DNA from: CAYJBH01 sp964369965
GTDB lineage: Bacteria > Bacillota > Clostridia > Oscillospirales > Ruminococcaceae
Assembly: GCA_964369965.1 (NCBI GenBank)
Contig: CAYJGF010000006.1
Span: forward strand, 42,978-106,977
DNA: 64,000 bases
Direction of reading: 5' to 3'
In this document: in pieces, positions 30,963 to 39,786 of the stretch
Layout: each line of letters opens with the position of its first letter
Numbering within the stretch: position 1 is the stretch's first letter
Made by a program: the position numbers and the translations under genes
The notes under the pieces: model-generated
Databases searched by the model: none
The model's input: the letters and a program-made list of their open reading frames with translations, nothing else
Told to the model about the DNA's origin: nothing

Positions 30963-32342
30963 TCATCTTTCCTGTGGGAAAAGTGCCCCGACCTCCCTCT
31001 GCCACTCGGTCAGATACCGCAGTAGCTCCTTTGCCTTTTGCGGCATTTTGTATATCAAATTATCCTTTTCCGATCGGTCGTTTTCAAGGTTATACAGCTC
31101 ACAGCGCTCATCCTCAAAATACTGTATCAATTTATATTCACCGTATCGCACCGCCGCGCCGGGTCGACTACCCTGATTCCCATAATGTGGATAATGCCAA
31201 AATATCGGTCGTGTGGGTTGATCTTCCTTTTTCAAAGAGGGGAAAAAGCTCACACCGTCTATATTTTCACTCGATATTGAGATGTCCGCAAGCTCTAATA
31301 CGGTTGAAAATATGTCCGGTGTGCACACCGGCAGGTCGCTGACACCGCCCTTTTGTATCAGCTTGGGGTAGTTGATTAAGAGTGGGACGCGCAATCCCCC
31401 CTCCTTTGTCCAGCCTTTGCCCTCCGACAGTGGGAGGTTGCAGGTCGGCGAGCCCTCCGCCGTTGCAAGACCACCGTTGTCGGAGGAAAAAACTATCAAC
31501 GTATTGTCCCTGTCGCCACTCTCCTCAACCGCTTTTATCAGCCGTCCGACATTTTGGTCGAGGTTGTATATAAGCGCGGCATAGCACGGGTCGGACTGAA
31601 CGATTCTTCGCACCACCCTCTTCCCTCTTTTGTCGTCGGTGGAAAACTCCTCACCCTCCACAAAGGGGTCGAGCCTGTCAAGTCCCATCCGCTTTGCCTT
31701 TTCGCTAAAATATTCGACATCCTCTTTTTTAGCCTGAATAGGGGTGTGCACCGCATAGTGCCACATGTTGAGATAATACGGTTTGCCGTCACTGTTTTTG
31801 ATTAGGTTTATCGCCTCGTCGGTGAGCCGATCGCTTAGAAAGTCGCCGTCCTCACCGTCATTTAACGTCTCTATCCCCCAGGGGCTAAAATATCCCCTTG
31901 GAGGTTGGCCGTTGTACGCACCGCCGATATTTATGTCAAATCCTACGCGGTCGGGGTAGTACTCCCTGTCGCCGAGATGCCATTTGCCGACATGCCAACA
32001 GTTGTAGCCTGCCCCCTTTAGATAGTGAGCAAGCGTTTTCTCATTGTCCGGAAGATGTTTTATATACGGCGCATCAACCAGTCTGCCCTTTAGCGGATGG
32101 TGTTCACCGGACGGGTCAATCCAATCGGTAACCCCAAGTCTTGCCGGATATTTGCCGGTCAATAGACTCCCCCTGCTTGGCGAACAGACAGGACAGGCGG
32201 CATAAGCGTTGGAAAAAACCATTCCATCCTTGCCAATACTGTCAATGTTAGGGGTTTCATAAAAGTCACTGCCCATACAGGATACATCTTTATATCCCAT
32301 GTCATCGATGTAGATGATTATAACGTTTGGTTTTTTCTTCAT
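30963..32342 (-). CDS. Sulfatase (S1 family, Cys-type)
   Basis: This 459-residue hydrolase removes sulfate esters, probably from sugars or glycans. The N-terminus NVIIIYIDDMGYKDVSC has the metal-binding Asp pair. The activation site CSPSRGSLLTGKYPARLG (near residue 58) is of Cys type, needing conversion to formylglycine by a maturase not present here. FSSDNGG near residue 290 and HVGKWHLG near 117 complete the family motifs. No signal peptide is visible, so it is probably cytoplasmic. It diverges from a TetR regulator with a palindromic operator in between. Its stop codon sits at the edge of a MITE-like element. Confidence 0.92.
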   Translation of the reverse strand: MKKKPNVIIIYIDDMGYKDVSCMGSDFYETPNIDSIGKDGMVFSNAYAACPVCSPSRGSLLTGKYPARLGVTDWIDPSGEHHPLKGRLVDAPYIKHLPDNEKTLAHYLKGAGYNCWHVGKWHLGDREYYPDRVGFDINIGGAYNGQPPRGYFSPWGIETLNDGEDGDFLSDRLTDEAINLIKNSDGKPYYLNMWHYAVHTPIQAKKEDVEYFSEKAKRMGLDRLDPFVEGEEFSTDDKRGKRVVRRIVQSDPCYAALIYNLDQNVGRLIKAVEESGDRDNTLIVFSSDNGGLATAEGSPTCNLPLSEGKGWTKEGGLRVPLLINYPKLIQKGGVSDLPVCTPDIFSTVLELADISISSENIDGVSFFPSLKKEDQPTRPIFWHYPHYGNQGSRPGAAVRYGEYKLIQYFEDERCELYNLENDRSEKDNLIYKMPQKAKELLRYLTEWQREVGALFPQER

Positions 32343-32361
32343 ACCGCCTCCTTAATAAATT

Positions 32362-32393
32362 TTATTTACAAGCAGTAAATAATGTGGTATAAT
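32362..32393 (+). promoter_or_regulatory. Promoter of tetR with palindromic operator
   Basis: TTTACA (32365-32370) and TATAAT (32388-32393) are 17 bases apart on the plus strand. An inverted repeat, TTATTTAC and GTAAATAA around AAGCA (32362-32382), covers the -35. It lies 20-40 bases upstream of the sulfatase start, so one regulator could control both genes. Confidence 0.65.
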
Positions 32394-32417
32394 ATTAAAA
32401 ACGAAAGGGGGAGCTCT

Positions 32418-33053
32418 ATGGACTTTAAAAGAGCACGAAACAAGGAGCAATTTGCCGAGCGTGAGGCCGAAATTTTAAGGTCGGCAATGGCAATCTATGA
32501 AGAATTTGGCTTTGAGGAGGTGACGTTTAGTAGAATATCACAAAACACCAACTTCACCCGACCTACCATCTACTCCTACTACAAGACTAAAGAGGAGATA
32601 ATGTTGTGCCTCACCTCAATCTACCTTGATAAATTCGTGCAACTTTTTTCCAAAAAGATGGGTGGTGTATTTCAAAGAGATGATCTTTTTACCGCCACCG
32701 CCATGTGCGAGTGTTTTGAAGAGGTGCCGGAGTTTATTCACCTTTACACCGTTATTTATTCCATCATCGAGAAAAACGTTTCGCTCGAGGCACTCGCGCA
32801 GTTTAAACGCGATACCATGTCTCATCTTAACCTTTTGTCCGATACCATGAAAAAGATATCCCCTGATGCGAGCGACGAAGAAATATACACATTCCTGTTG
32901 CGCACCCTGTGTTTTGCGAGCGGTCTATGCCCCATGACCGAGCAAAGCGACGTCCAAAGGGAGGCGGTGCGCCTCTCTGAAACCGGATATGTCGCGCCCG
33001 TCTTCAAGCAAATTTTCATCAGTACGCTTTTAATCTTCCTTAAAGAGATATAG
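32418..33053 (+). CDS. TetR/AcrR family transcriptional regulator
   Basis: The protein has 211 residues from ATG 32418 with an AAAGGGGGAG site; an upstream ATG at 32382 lies in the promoter region. The N-terminal helix-turn-helix spans about 20-65 (ILRSAMAIYEEFGFEEVTFS, ISQNTNFTRPTIYSYYKTKE). The C-terminal ligand-binding domain is variable. It is divergent to the sulfatase gene, and a symmetrical site overlaps its own promoter, so autoregulation and control of the sulfatase are likely but unproven. Confidence 0.91.
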   Translation: MDFKRARNKEQFAEREAEILRSAMAIYEEFGFEEVTFSRISQNTNFTRPTIYSYYKTKEEIMLCLTSIYLDKFVQLFSKKMGGVFQRDDLFTATAMCECFEEVPEFIHLYTVIYSIIEKNVSLEALAQFKRDTMSHLNLLSDTMKKISPDASDEEIYTFLLRTLCFASGLCPMTEQSDVQREAVRLSETGYVAPVFKQIFISTLLIFLKEI

Positions 33054-33073
33054 GGTGTCCGGGACACAACAAA

Positions 33074-34429
33074 CTAATTTTTAAGGCTCTGTAACGGTGC
33101 CGGTATTCTGCCACCGCGCTTTATAAATTGCAGCGGGCTTTTATTCACCGTCGGCATGACGGGACCACGACCTAAAAGACCGCCGAAAGAAAGCTCCTCC
33201 CCTACCGATTTGCCGATAGCGGGGATAATTCTCACCGCCGTCGTCTTGTGGTTTACCATACCTATCGCCGCCTCGTCCGCAATTATAGCCGAGAGAATTT
33301 CAGGGGTGGTATCGCCCGGCACGACCACCATGTCAAGCCCGACCGAGCAGACCGCCGTCATTGCCTCCAACTTTGAAAGTGTCAGCGTCCCGTCCTGCGC
33401 CGCCGCTATCATGCCGGCATCCTCCGAGACCGGTATAAACGCACCGGACAGCCCACCGACATGGGAGGACGCCATCACGCCACCCTTTTTGACCGCATCG
33501 TTTAAAAGCGCAAGTGCGGCGGTGGTGCCGTGTGCCCCACACATCTCAAGACCCATCTCCTCCAAAATATATGCCACCGAGTCGCCGACGGCAGGGGTGG
33601 GAGCAAGGGAAAGATCCACTATGCCAAAAGGCACGCCCAACATCCCACACGCCTCTTTACCGACCAGCTGACCCATCCGAGTTATCTTAAATGCGGTGCG
33701 TTTTATCAACTCCGCAACCTCGGAGAGGTCGGCGTTTTTGTCGAGTTTTGATAGTGCAGCTCGCACCACACCGGGCCCCGATACACCGACGTTTATGACC
33801 GTGTCCGGCTCGCCCACGCCGTGAAATGCCCCTGCCATGAAAGGATTATCCTCCGGCGCGTTGCAAAAGACAACCAACTTTGCAGGTCCGATGCAGTCCC
33901 TGTCTGCGGTGAGCTCGGCGCTCTGCTTGATAATCGCCCCCATCAGGGCGACCGCGTCCATATTTATCCCACTCTTGGTGCAACCGATGTTGACACTGGA
34001 GCAGACGTTGTCGGTTACGGCTAACGCCTGTGGTATGGAGGCTATAAGCTCACGATCACCGGCGGAAAACCCTTTTTGCACCAACGCGGAATATCCCCCG
34101 ATAAAGTTAACGCCGACACTGTCCGCCGCGCGCTGCAATGCCTTTGCATATAACACAGGGTCACCACCGCTCGCCGCTACAAGCATGGCGATAGGGGTGA
34201 CGGCGATCCGCTTGTTTATAATAGGTATACCGTATTTTGTCGATATCTCGTCCGCAACGGCTACAATATTTTTTGCCCGACGGCATATCTTGTCATAAAT
34301 CTTTTCACAGCTTTTTTCTATGTCACTGTCGGCACAGTCCAGAAGGGATATGCCCATCGTAACGGTGCGTATGTCGAGGTGTTCCTCCTCAATCATTCGT
34401 GTGGTCTCGAGTATCTCTCGAAGTTTCAT
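33074..34429 (-). CDS. PFL family protein (UPF0210/DUF711)
   Basis: This 451-residue protein of the DUF711/PFL family has the conserved N-terminal block LRETxRMI with TVTMGISLLDCADSD, and glycine-rich motifs such as GVGEPDTVINVGVSGPGVVR and HGTTAALALLNDAVKKGG. Structures in the family resemble pyruvate formate-lyase-like barrels, but function is unknown. It is regularly paired with an ACT-domain protein, as here (34718-34987), though a 261-bp repeat element separates them. It converges on tetR. Confidence 0.9.
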   Translation of the reverse strand: MKLREILETTRMIEEEHLDIRTVTMGISLLDCADSDIEKSCEKIYDKICRRAKNIVAVADEISTKYGIPIINKRIAVTPIAMLVAASGGDPVLYAKALQRAADSVGVNFIGGYSALVQKGFSAGDRELIASIPQALAVTDNVCSSVNIGCTKSGINMDAVALMGAIIKQSAELTADRDCIGPAKLVVFCNAPEDNPFMAGAFHGVGEPDTVINVGVSGPGVVRAALSKLDKNADLSEVAELIKRTAFKITRMGQLVGKEACGMLGVPFGIVDLSLAPTPAVGDSVAYILEEMGLEMCGAHGTTAALALLNDAVKKGGVMASSHVGGLSGAFIPVSEDAGMIAAAQDGTLTLSKLEAMTAVCSVGLDMVVVPGDTTPEILSAIIADEAAIGMVNHKTTAVRIIPAIGKSVGEELSFGGLLGRGPVMPTVNKSPLQFIKRGGRIPAPLQSLKN

Positions 34430-34455
34430 GTTTTATCCTTTCAGCATTCCTTCAT

Positions 34456-34716
34456 GGGGGTGCCCGAAAACAAAGAATTTGCAAAAGCTAGAGCAAAATT
34501 TTTGTCAGATTATAGCGATTAAAACTTTATTTGTCACAAATCACACGCACAAAAACCCATACATTAAAGCTTTTTATGCTATTCTTTGGACAAATATAAG
34601 TTTAATTGCTATCACAAAAACCGCAGGCAATACTTTGTGTATTAACGAGGATTTTTGTGACATATGGCGAAAATTTTGCCGGCACCTTTTGTAAAGTCGA
34701 CTTTTTGGGCACCCCC
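34456..34716. repeat. Element bounded by GGGGGTGCCC inverted repeats
   Basis: The ends GGGGGTGCCCGAAAA (34456-34470) and TTTTTGGGCACCCCC (34702-34716) are 15-bp inverted repeats with one mismatch. The interior has no open frame of note. It lies between the PFL and ACT genes, two bases from the ACT stop. A related end is at 38626. Size and structure fit a miniature transposable element. Confidence 0.55.
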
Positions 34717-34717
34717 C

Positions 34718-34987
34718 TTATATCCTGTGCATAGAGTTAAATATATCCTCATGCATTACATTGACCTTAAGTCCAATGCGCTTTTCCACCTCGCCCATCT
34801 CGGTCACAAAGTCGTTAAAACTGCGATTGAGAGCTTTTATATCGCACATCATAACCATGACAAACGTCTCCTCCATAAGTGTTTGTTGTACATCGATTAT
34901 GTTGGCGCCGCACTCGGCGCAACTCCTGCTGACCTCGGCGAGAACACCCACCTTGTCGTTGCCAATTACCGTTAAAACCGCTCGCAT
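34718..34987 (-). CDS. ACT domain protein (UPF0237)
   Basis: This 89-residue protein is a single ACT domain (MRAVLTVIGNDKVGVLAEVS, residues 1-20, and the end MHRI). ATG 34987 has an AAGGAGAG site. The UPF0237 family is related to GcvR-like regulators and usually precedes a PFL-family gene, as here. A small-molecule (probably amino acid) binding role is inferred from the ACT fold. Length is normal. Confidence 0.92.
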   Translation of the reverse strand: MRAVLTVIGNDKVGVLAEVSRSCAECGANIIDVQQTLMEETFVMVMMCDIKALNRSFNDFVTEMGEVEKRIGLKVNVMHEDIFNSMHRI

Positions 34988-35011
34988 ACTCTCTCCTTTC
35001 ATTACTTAAAA

Positions 35012-35491
35012 TCATACCGCCTTTTTGACGTTTACAGAAAAATAATAGATTATAGAACCGCGGTCAAATGCCGCTTCTACACAATAGGTATATATCCCCG
35101 GCTCAGTCGGGGTGTAAAGTGTGTCCGGGTCCATCGGCACAAAATCAACGCTGTACTGTCCCGTGCTCATGGAGACACCCACCAGCTCCGGCTCTTTTGA
35201 AAAGTTGATTATAACCGGTGTATCCGCCGTCACATCGGTGATAATCAAACGCAAATCGGGAGGTGAGACGGTCGGCTCGCGCACTATACGGGTCAAAAAA
35301 TTCCACTCATAGCCGGCGCGCTCGATGTAGGCGGTAGTATAACCGATACTTCCGCTGATGGTAGGCAGAGAATTTTCCGGCGATGACACGCTGTCGATGG
35401 TCTCCTTAATAAGTATCGACCCACCTGCCGCAAGCCCTATCAATATAACCGCTATGACAAACCTTGTCAAAAACCTTTTTGTTATCGGCAT
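35012..35491 (-). CDS. Membrane-anchored hypothetical protein
   Basis: This 159-residue protein has one N-terminal helix (about residues 10-29, FVIAVILIGLAAGGSILI) and an extracytoplasmic beta-rich domain of about 125 residues with motifs such as PVIINFSKEPELVG and PGIYTYCVEAAFD, suggestive of an immunoglobulin-like or cupredoxin-like fold but without copper ligands. It follows mnmG by two bases with an AAGGACAGGG site, so is translated from the same message. I do not recognise the family. Confidence 0.75.
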   Translation of the reverse strand: MPITKRFLTRFVIAVILIGLAAGGSILIKETIDSVSSPENSLPTISGSIGYTTAYIERAGYEWNFLTRIVREPTVSPPDLRLIITDVTADTPVIINFSKEPELVGVSMSTGQYSVDFVPMDPDTLYTPTEPGIYTYCVEAAFDRGSIIYYFSVNVKKAV

Positions 35492-35493
35492 CT

Positions 35494-37380
35494 TTAAAGC
35501 CCTGTCCTTTCGATGTTTTGGTACTCCCTTTTAATAGCAATAATTAGCACCGTGATGTCCGCCGGATTCACCCCCGATATCCTCGCCGCCGACGCTATGT
35601 TTGAAGGCCGCACGGCGGTGAGTTTCTCCCTTGCCTCGGCGGATAGATGGGTGACGTGGCTATAATCAAATCCCTCCGGTATAATTAGTCGCTCATCTCG
35701 CCTTTGTTGTTCTATATTCCTGCGTTGTCGCTCAAGATACCCCTCATATTTTATTTCGGTCTCGACATACTGTATTACCGAGAATTCGTATCCCGTCACT
35801 TCAAGTATATCCAATATGTCAGCAAGCAAAACCTGTGGTCGTCGCAACAACTCCGTCGCCGCGGTCGTGGTAGTGATGGGGTCGCTGTTTCTATCTACTA
35901 ACAATCCATTTATCTCGTCCGGCTTTATCCGCGACTTTTTGAGCAGTACAAAGAGCTTTTTACTTTCCTTCTCACGTTTGTTATATGCCCTGACTCTATC
36001 TTTTTGCAGTATACCTAACTCTTTCGCAAGCGGGCAAAGACGTGCGTCGGCGTTATCCTGACGTAGAAAAAGGCGGTATTCACTGCGCGCCGTCATCATG
36101 CGATACGGCTCATCGGTGCCACGTGTGACAAGGTCGTCGATAAGACTGCCGATATAACTGTCGGTGCGTGAGAGGTGTATCTGTGTCTGACCCAGTGCAC
36201 TGCGAGCGGCGTTCATTCCGGCGATGAGACCTTGCGCCGCTGCCTCCTCATAACCGGAGGTTCCGTTAAACTGACCGGCGCCGAAAAGTCCGGCAATATG
36301 TTTAAAGCGAAGTCCGCTCGTGAGTTGCAGGCTGTCACAGCAGTCGTACTCTATAGCGTAGGCAAACCGCATAATCTCGACCTGTTCAAAGCCTTTTATA
36401 CTGCGATAAAACTCAAGTTGCACATCCTCCGGCATGGATGAGGACATACCCTGCAAATACATCTCATCGGTGTCAAGACCGCACGGCTCCACAAACATCT
36501 GGTGGCGCTTTTTGTCGGCAAACCGTACCACCTTGTCCTCTATCGAGGGGCAGTATCTCGGGCCGGTGCCGACTATGTCCTTGCAAAAAAGTGGGGAGCG
36601 GTGCAGATTGCCACGCAGTATATCGTGCCCTTTCTCATCGGTGTAGGCTATGTGGCAGTGACAATGGTTTTTCAGTGGTTTTTTGGTCATGTAAGAAAAG
36701 GTATACGGTTGCTCCTCGCCGTGTTGCTCCTCCAATGAGGCAAGGTCGATGCTCTGTCGTAGCACCCTTGCCGGCGTGCCGGTCTTAAATCGCCGCAGGG
36801 TTATGCCGAGCTTTTCAAGGTTTTTTGAGAGTTGTATTGCGGCGTGGTGACCGTCCGGACCGGAGGGGTAGTTGGTCGCCCCGACAAATATTTTGCCGCC
36901 GAGGTATGTCCCTGTGGCGATGACCACCGATTTTGCCGCATAGCACGACCCTGTGCGCGTCTTTATGCCGACAACCGCGCCTTTTTTGGTGAGTATCTCC
37001 ACCACCTCCGCCTGTTTCAAGGCGATGTTCTCGTTTTGTTCCAGACGTTTTTTCATCAGTGAATGATAGGCGAGACGGTCGGTCTGAACGCGCAGTGCAC
37101 GCACCGCCGCCCCCTTTGACATGCCGAGCATCCTCACCTGTATGGCGGTTTTGTCGGCTACTATGCCCATCTCACCGCCGAGTGCATCTATCTCCCGAAC
37201 CAGCTGGCTTTTCGCCGCGCCCCCGATAGCAGGGTTGCAGGGCATGTTGCCGACACCGTCGAGGGTAAGGGTAAAAAGCCCGACCTTCACCCCGAGCCTC
37301 GCGGCGGCGTGCGCCGCCTCTATACCGGCATGACCGGCACCTATTACCACAACATCAAAGCTGTCGAGGAAATCTTTCAA
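35494..37380 (-). CDS. mnmG: tRNA uridine-5-carboxymethylaminomethyl enzyme MnmG (GidA)
   Basis: This 628-residue FAD enzyme works with MnmE to modify U34 of tRNAs. The N-terminal dinucleotide motif VVIGAGHAGIEAAHAAARLG, the MNMPCNPAIGGAAKSQL block and PRYCPSIEDKVVRF are intact. The start is TTG at 37380, five bases after AAAGGAG; the first in-frame ATG (37428) has no such site. Neither mnmE nor rsmG is adjacent, which differs from many Firmicutes. Length is normal. Confidence 0.94.
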   Translation of the reverse strand: MKDFLDSFDVVVIGAGHAGIEAAHAAARLGVKVGLFTLTLDGVGNMPCNPAIGGAAKSQLVREIDALGGEMGIVADKTAIQVRMLGMSKGAAVRALRVQTDRLAYHSLMKKRLEQNENIALKQAEVVEILTKKGAVVGIKTRTGSCYAAKSVVIATGTYLGGKIFVGATNYPSGPDGHHAAIQLSKNLEKLGITLRRFKTGTPARVLRQSIDLASLEEQHGEEQPYTFSYMTKKPLKNHCHCHIAYTDEKGHDILRGNLHRSPLFCKDIVGTGPRYCPSIEDKVVRFADKKRHQMFVEPCGLDTDEMYLQGMSSSMPEDVQLEFYRSIKGFEQVEIMRFAYAIEYDCCDSLQLTSGLRFKHIAGLFGAGQFNGTSGYEEAAAQGLIAGMNAARSALGQTQIHLSRTDSYIGSLIDDLVTRGTDEPYRMMTARSEYRLFLRQDNADARLCPLAKELGILQKDRVRAYNKREKESKKLFVLLKKSRIKPDEINGLLVDRNSDPITTTTAATELLRRPQVLLADILDILEVTGYEFSVIQYVETEIKYEGYLERQRRNIEQQRRDERLIIPEGFDYSHVTHLSAEAREKLTAVRPSNIASAARISGVNPADITVLIIAIKREYQNIERTGL

Positions 37381-37518
37381 ATATACTCCTTTTTTCTTTT
37401 CTATTATATATAATAACAAAATTTTCAATAAATTTCAATAAATACAAAATAAAAATACTTGTACTTTTTAAATTTTTTGTTATAATAGATATGATAGACT
37501 CATTTTGTGACAAAGCAG

Positions 37519-37699
37519 TATAGTAAATTAATTTGAAAAACGCTACAGATTGGCGAGCAGAAATTTCGCCTATCAAAGCGGAGGATGGAGTAATACTTTC
37601 GTATTGCGATTGACAGACAACTAATTGTCATAATGACAATTATGATAGACGGAATTTCTGCCGCCAAGATGTGGTGGATTTCAAGTTGATTTACTATTA
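37519..37699. repeat. 181-bp palindromic MITE-like element, copy 2
   Basis: Same length and order as the copy at 30782-30962. The left end TATAGTAAATTAA and right end TTGATTTACTATTA differ from copy 1 by matching changes (C to A on the left, G to T on the right) that keep the pairing. The central TAATTGTCAT-A-ATGACAATTA palindrome is conserved. It lies between mnmG and a PLP enzyme gene; the rest of 37381-37722 is AT-rich and probably holds the mnmG promoter. Confidence 0.8.
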
Positions 37700-37722
37700 A
37701 ATGACATATCGTTGGAGGTATC

Positions 37723-38622
37723 GTGGTTTTATACAACAACTATTACGACATGTGCGAGAAATTCAAGTATGTTTCGCTTGCAGGTTATACAAGGCACCAT
37801 AAACTGTCGGCGGAGATACTCGGTGTTGTCAACTTTTTCGGTCCTACCGGCACATCTAAGGACTATGTCGCCTATAACATGCTAAAACTCGCAAGGCAGT
37901 CCGGCAAACTGCAAAAACAACAGCCGGTGGTGGACTACTTTGGCGGCAGTTTTGCAATGGCTTTGACCATAACCTCACTCAGCCTCGGTCATCAGGCACA
38001 CCTCGTCGTCCCTATGTCACTGCCGGAGGAGCGCAAAAACCTGCTGGAGTCACTTGGCGCAAAGTTGCATTTTGCAAGGCAGGGCACATCTCCACAGGAT
38101 ATTATAAAACAGGCGGCACAACTATCGGAAAGGATTTCGGCATACTTTATCGACTTTTTGAACAACGACGACAATCCGGAGGTTCATCGCCGTATAACCG
38201 GTCCGCAAATCTTAAAAGCTACCGACAACCAGTTTGACAGCATAGTCATCGGCGTGGGTTCCGGCGGTACCATCAGCGGCACCGGCGAATACATAAAGGC
38301 GTGGACAAACGGCATCACGGTTGTGGGTGTTCAGCCGTATGAAAGTCAGGTGCTCTCCGGTAGTATGCCGGGGCGGCATGGTCTTGACGGGATAGGTATG
38401 CCGATAGTGCCGGGCAACTACAACCCCTATATCGTGGACGAAATAGTCTCGGTGGCAACCCCAACGGCAAAGACCACCGCGGTGGAGGCACTTTATACCG
38501 ACGGTCTGCCCCTCTCCATCGGCGCGGGTGGTGTGCTCGCAGCCGCAAAGGAGCTTGCCTCAAAACCGGAATTCGAGGGCAAACGCATACTCGCCATACT
38601 CAGCGGCAAAAGGAATTTATAA
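37723..38622 (+). CDS. Cysteine synthase-like PLP enzyme
   Basis: This 299-residue fold-type II PLP protein has a GTG start four bases after GGAGG. The PLP lysine motif is GPTGTSKDYVAYN instead of the usual NPxxSxKDR; the substrate loop and the phosphate-binding GVGSGGTISGTGEYI (near residue 185) are present, and IGAGGVLAAAKELA lies near 272. Cysteine synthase, threonine-type or related beta-elimination activity is possible; the substrate cannot be fixed. It immediately follows a MITE-like copy, with no obvious promoter. Confidence 0.87.
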   Translation: MVLYNNYYDMCEKFKYVSLAGYTRHHKLSAEILGVVNFFGPTGTSKDYVAYNMLKLARQSGKLQKQQPVVDYFGGSFAMALTITSLSLGHQAHLVVPMSLPEERKNLLESLGAKLHFARQGTSPQDIIKQAAQLSERISAYFIDFLNNDDNPEVHRRITGPQILKATDNQFDSIVIGVGSGGTISGTGEYIKAWTNGITVVGVQPYESQVLSGSMPGRHGLDGIGMPIVPGNYNPYIVDEIVSVATPTAKTTAVEALYTDGLPLSIGAGGVLAAAKELASKPEFEGKRILAILSGKRNL

Positions 38623-38625
38623 GTC

Positions 38626-38654
38626 GGGGGCACCCCAAAAGTCGGCTTCGCAAA
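38626..38654 (+). repeat. Solo GGGGGCACCCC end of the element found at 34456-34716
   Basis: GGGGGCACCCCAAAA followed by GTCGGCTTCGCAAA resembles the inverted right end of the 34456-34716 element (GGGGGTGCCCAAAAA, GTCGACTTTACAAA). It lies four bases after the PLP enzyme's stop codon, with no second end nearby. Confidence 0.4.
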
Positions 38655-38655
38655 T

Positions 38656-38684
38656 TTGACAACACGACCTCAATATGGTACAAT
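38656..38684 (+). promoter_or_regulatory. Strong sigma-A promoter of the lipoprotein gene
   Basis: TTGACA (38656-38661) and TACAAT (38679-38684) are 17 bases apart. The start near 38691 is 34 bases before the ATG at 38725. Confidence 0.75.
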
Positions 38685-38724
38685 AAAGAGAATTATTTTT
38701 ATCAGAATTTATAGGAGAGCTAAC

Positions 38725-39765
38725 ATGAATTTAAACCCCTGCCGTAAAGGTGTGGTAGCACTTGCATTTTGCATTTTATCGGCTTTTGTTTTGACCGGTT
38801 GTCGCGGACCGCAGGAGGTCTCTGTTATTGACGGCTATGTCGTCACCGACGGCGTATTTCTCGCGGCTCAATTGGACGCGTACACCACCGTATATAATGA
38901 ATACTTCGGCGAGGAGGAATTTTTGGACGGTGCAAATGAGGAGGGGGTCTCAAACCTCGACCGCATCGCAGAGGAGACTATGAACATCCTTTACAAAGTC
39001 GCCTACGCCAACCGCAACTTTGACACCGCCGACAAGACATTGACCGAGGAGCAACAGCAGGAGTTAGACTTTAACCTCACCTATTCATATGACCAGTCGG
39101 GGCAGTATCTCGCCGACAACGGCATCGGTGAGCAGTCCTATACCGAGCTGTCCACCATGCTCTACAAATTTGATCTGCTATTTTCCGAGATGTACGACAT
39201 CGATGGGGAGCGCGAGCCGAGTGACGACGAGGTTGCGCAGTATTTTGCCGATACCTATGCGCCGATAATTTCCATTAACATCCCTTTAGTTGACAGCAGC
39301 TATGCCCCGTTGACCGAGGAGCTTTTGGACGAACAAGGGGCAATTGCCGAGGATATGATAGCGGCTCTCTCGGACGGCGACGATATGGAGGAGGTCATTA
39401 AGGAGTATCTCCCCGACGCACTAATCAATGCCGCAAACGAGCCGTTTGATGCTGAAAATATCACACAGTACTATAATGAGGAGTTGGTCAGCGAGGAGAG
39501 TTATTCCTTCACCGACGAGCAGATAGCACAAATTCAAGCGGAATCGGCAGGTGCTGTGGGCATGGTGGAGGACACCACCTCCATAACTGTTTATATAGTC
39601 GAGGAGGACGATAACGAGCTTATCGAAAATGACTATCGCTCCTCGCTTATATACGAGATGTTCTATGACGAGTTTGAAGCCGAGGTGTACGCCGAGGCGG
39701 CAGGGTACACATACGAGGCTGACGACTTCGCCATGAACTACTACAGCCCGAAAAACATAATTTAA
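38725..39765 (+). CDS. Acidic lipoprotein, possibly a PrsA/SurA-type chaperone
   Basis: The product has 346 residues from ATG 38725 with an ATAGGAGAG site. The lipoprotein signal is KGVVALAFCILSAFVLTGCR (lipobox VLTGC). The mature part is very acidic and helical; the layout (helix-rich N-terminal domain, DEVAQYFADTYA near residue 170) is reminiscent of SurA/PrsA N-terminal domains, but no parvulin domain is evident. It is expected outside the membrane. The MinD-like ATPase gene follows 21 bases later. Function is tentative. Confidence 0.7.
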   Translation: MNLNPCRKGVVALAFCILSAFVLTGCRGPQEVSVIDGYVVTDGVFLAAQLDAYTTVYNEYFGEEEFLDGANEEGVSNLDRIAEETMNILYKVAYANRNFDTADKTLTEEQQQELDFNLTYSYDQSGQYLADNGIGEQSYTELSTMLYKFDLLFSEMYDIDGEREPSDDEVAQYFADTYAPIISINIPLVDSSYAPLTEELLDEQGAIAEDMIAALSDGDDMEEVIKEYLPDALINAANEPFDAENITQYYNEELVSEESYSFTDEQIAQIQAESAGAVGMVEDTTSITVYIVEEDDNELIENDYRSSLIYEMFYDEFEAEVYAEAAGYTYEADDFAMNYYSPKNII

Positions 39766-39786
39766 GAGAAAGGGATAGTCGCCGAC

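Noticed and set aside
33055..33067. TGTCCGGGACA palindrome between tetR and the PFL gene
   Set aside because: The loop would be a single base and no T tract follows it directly, so I do not call a terminator.
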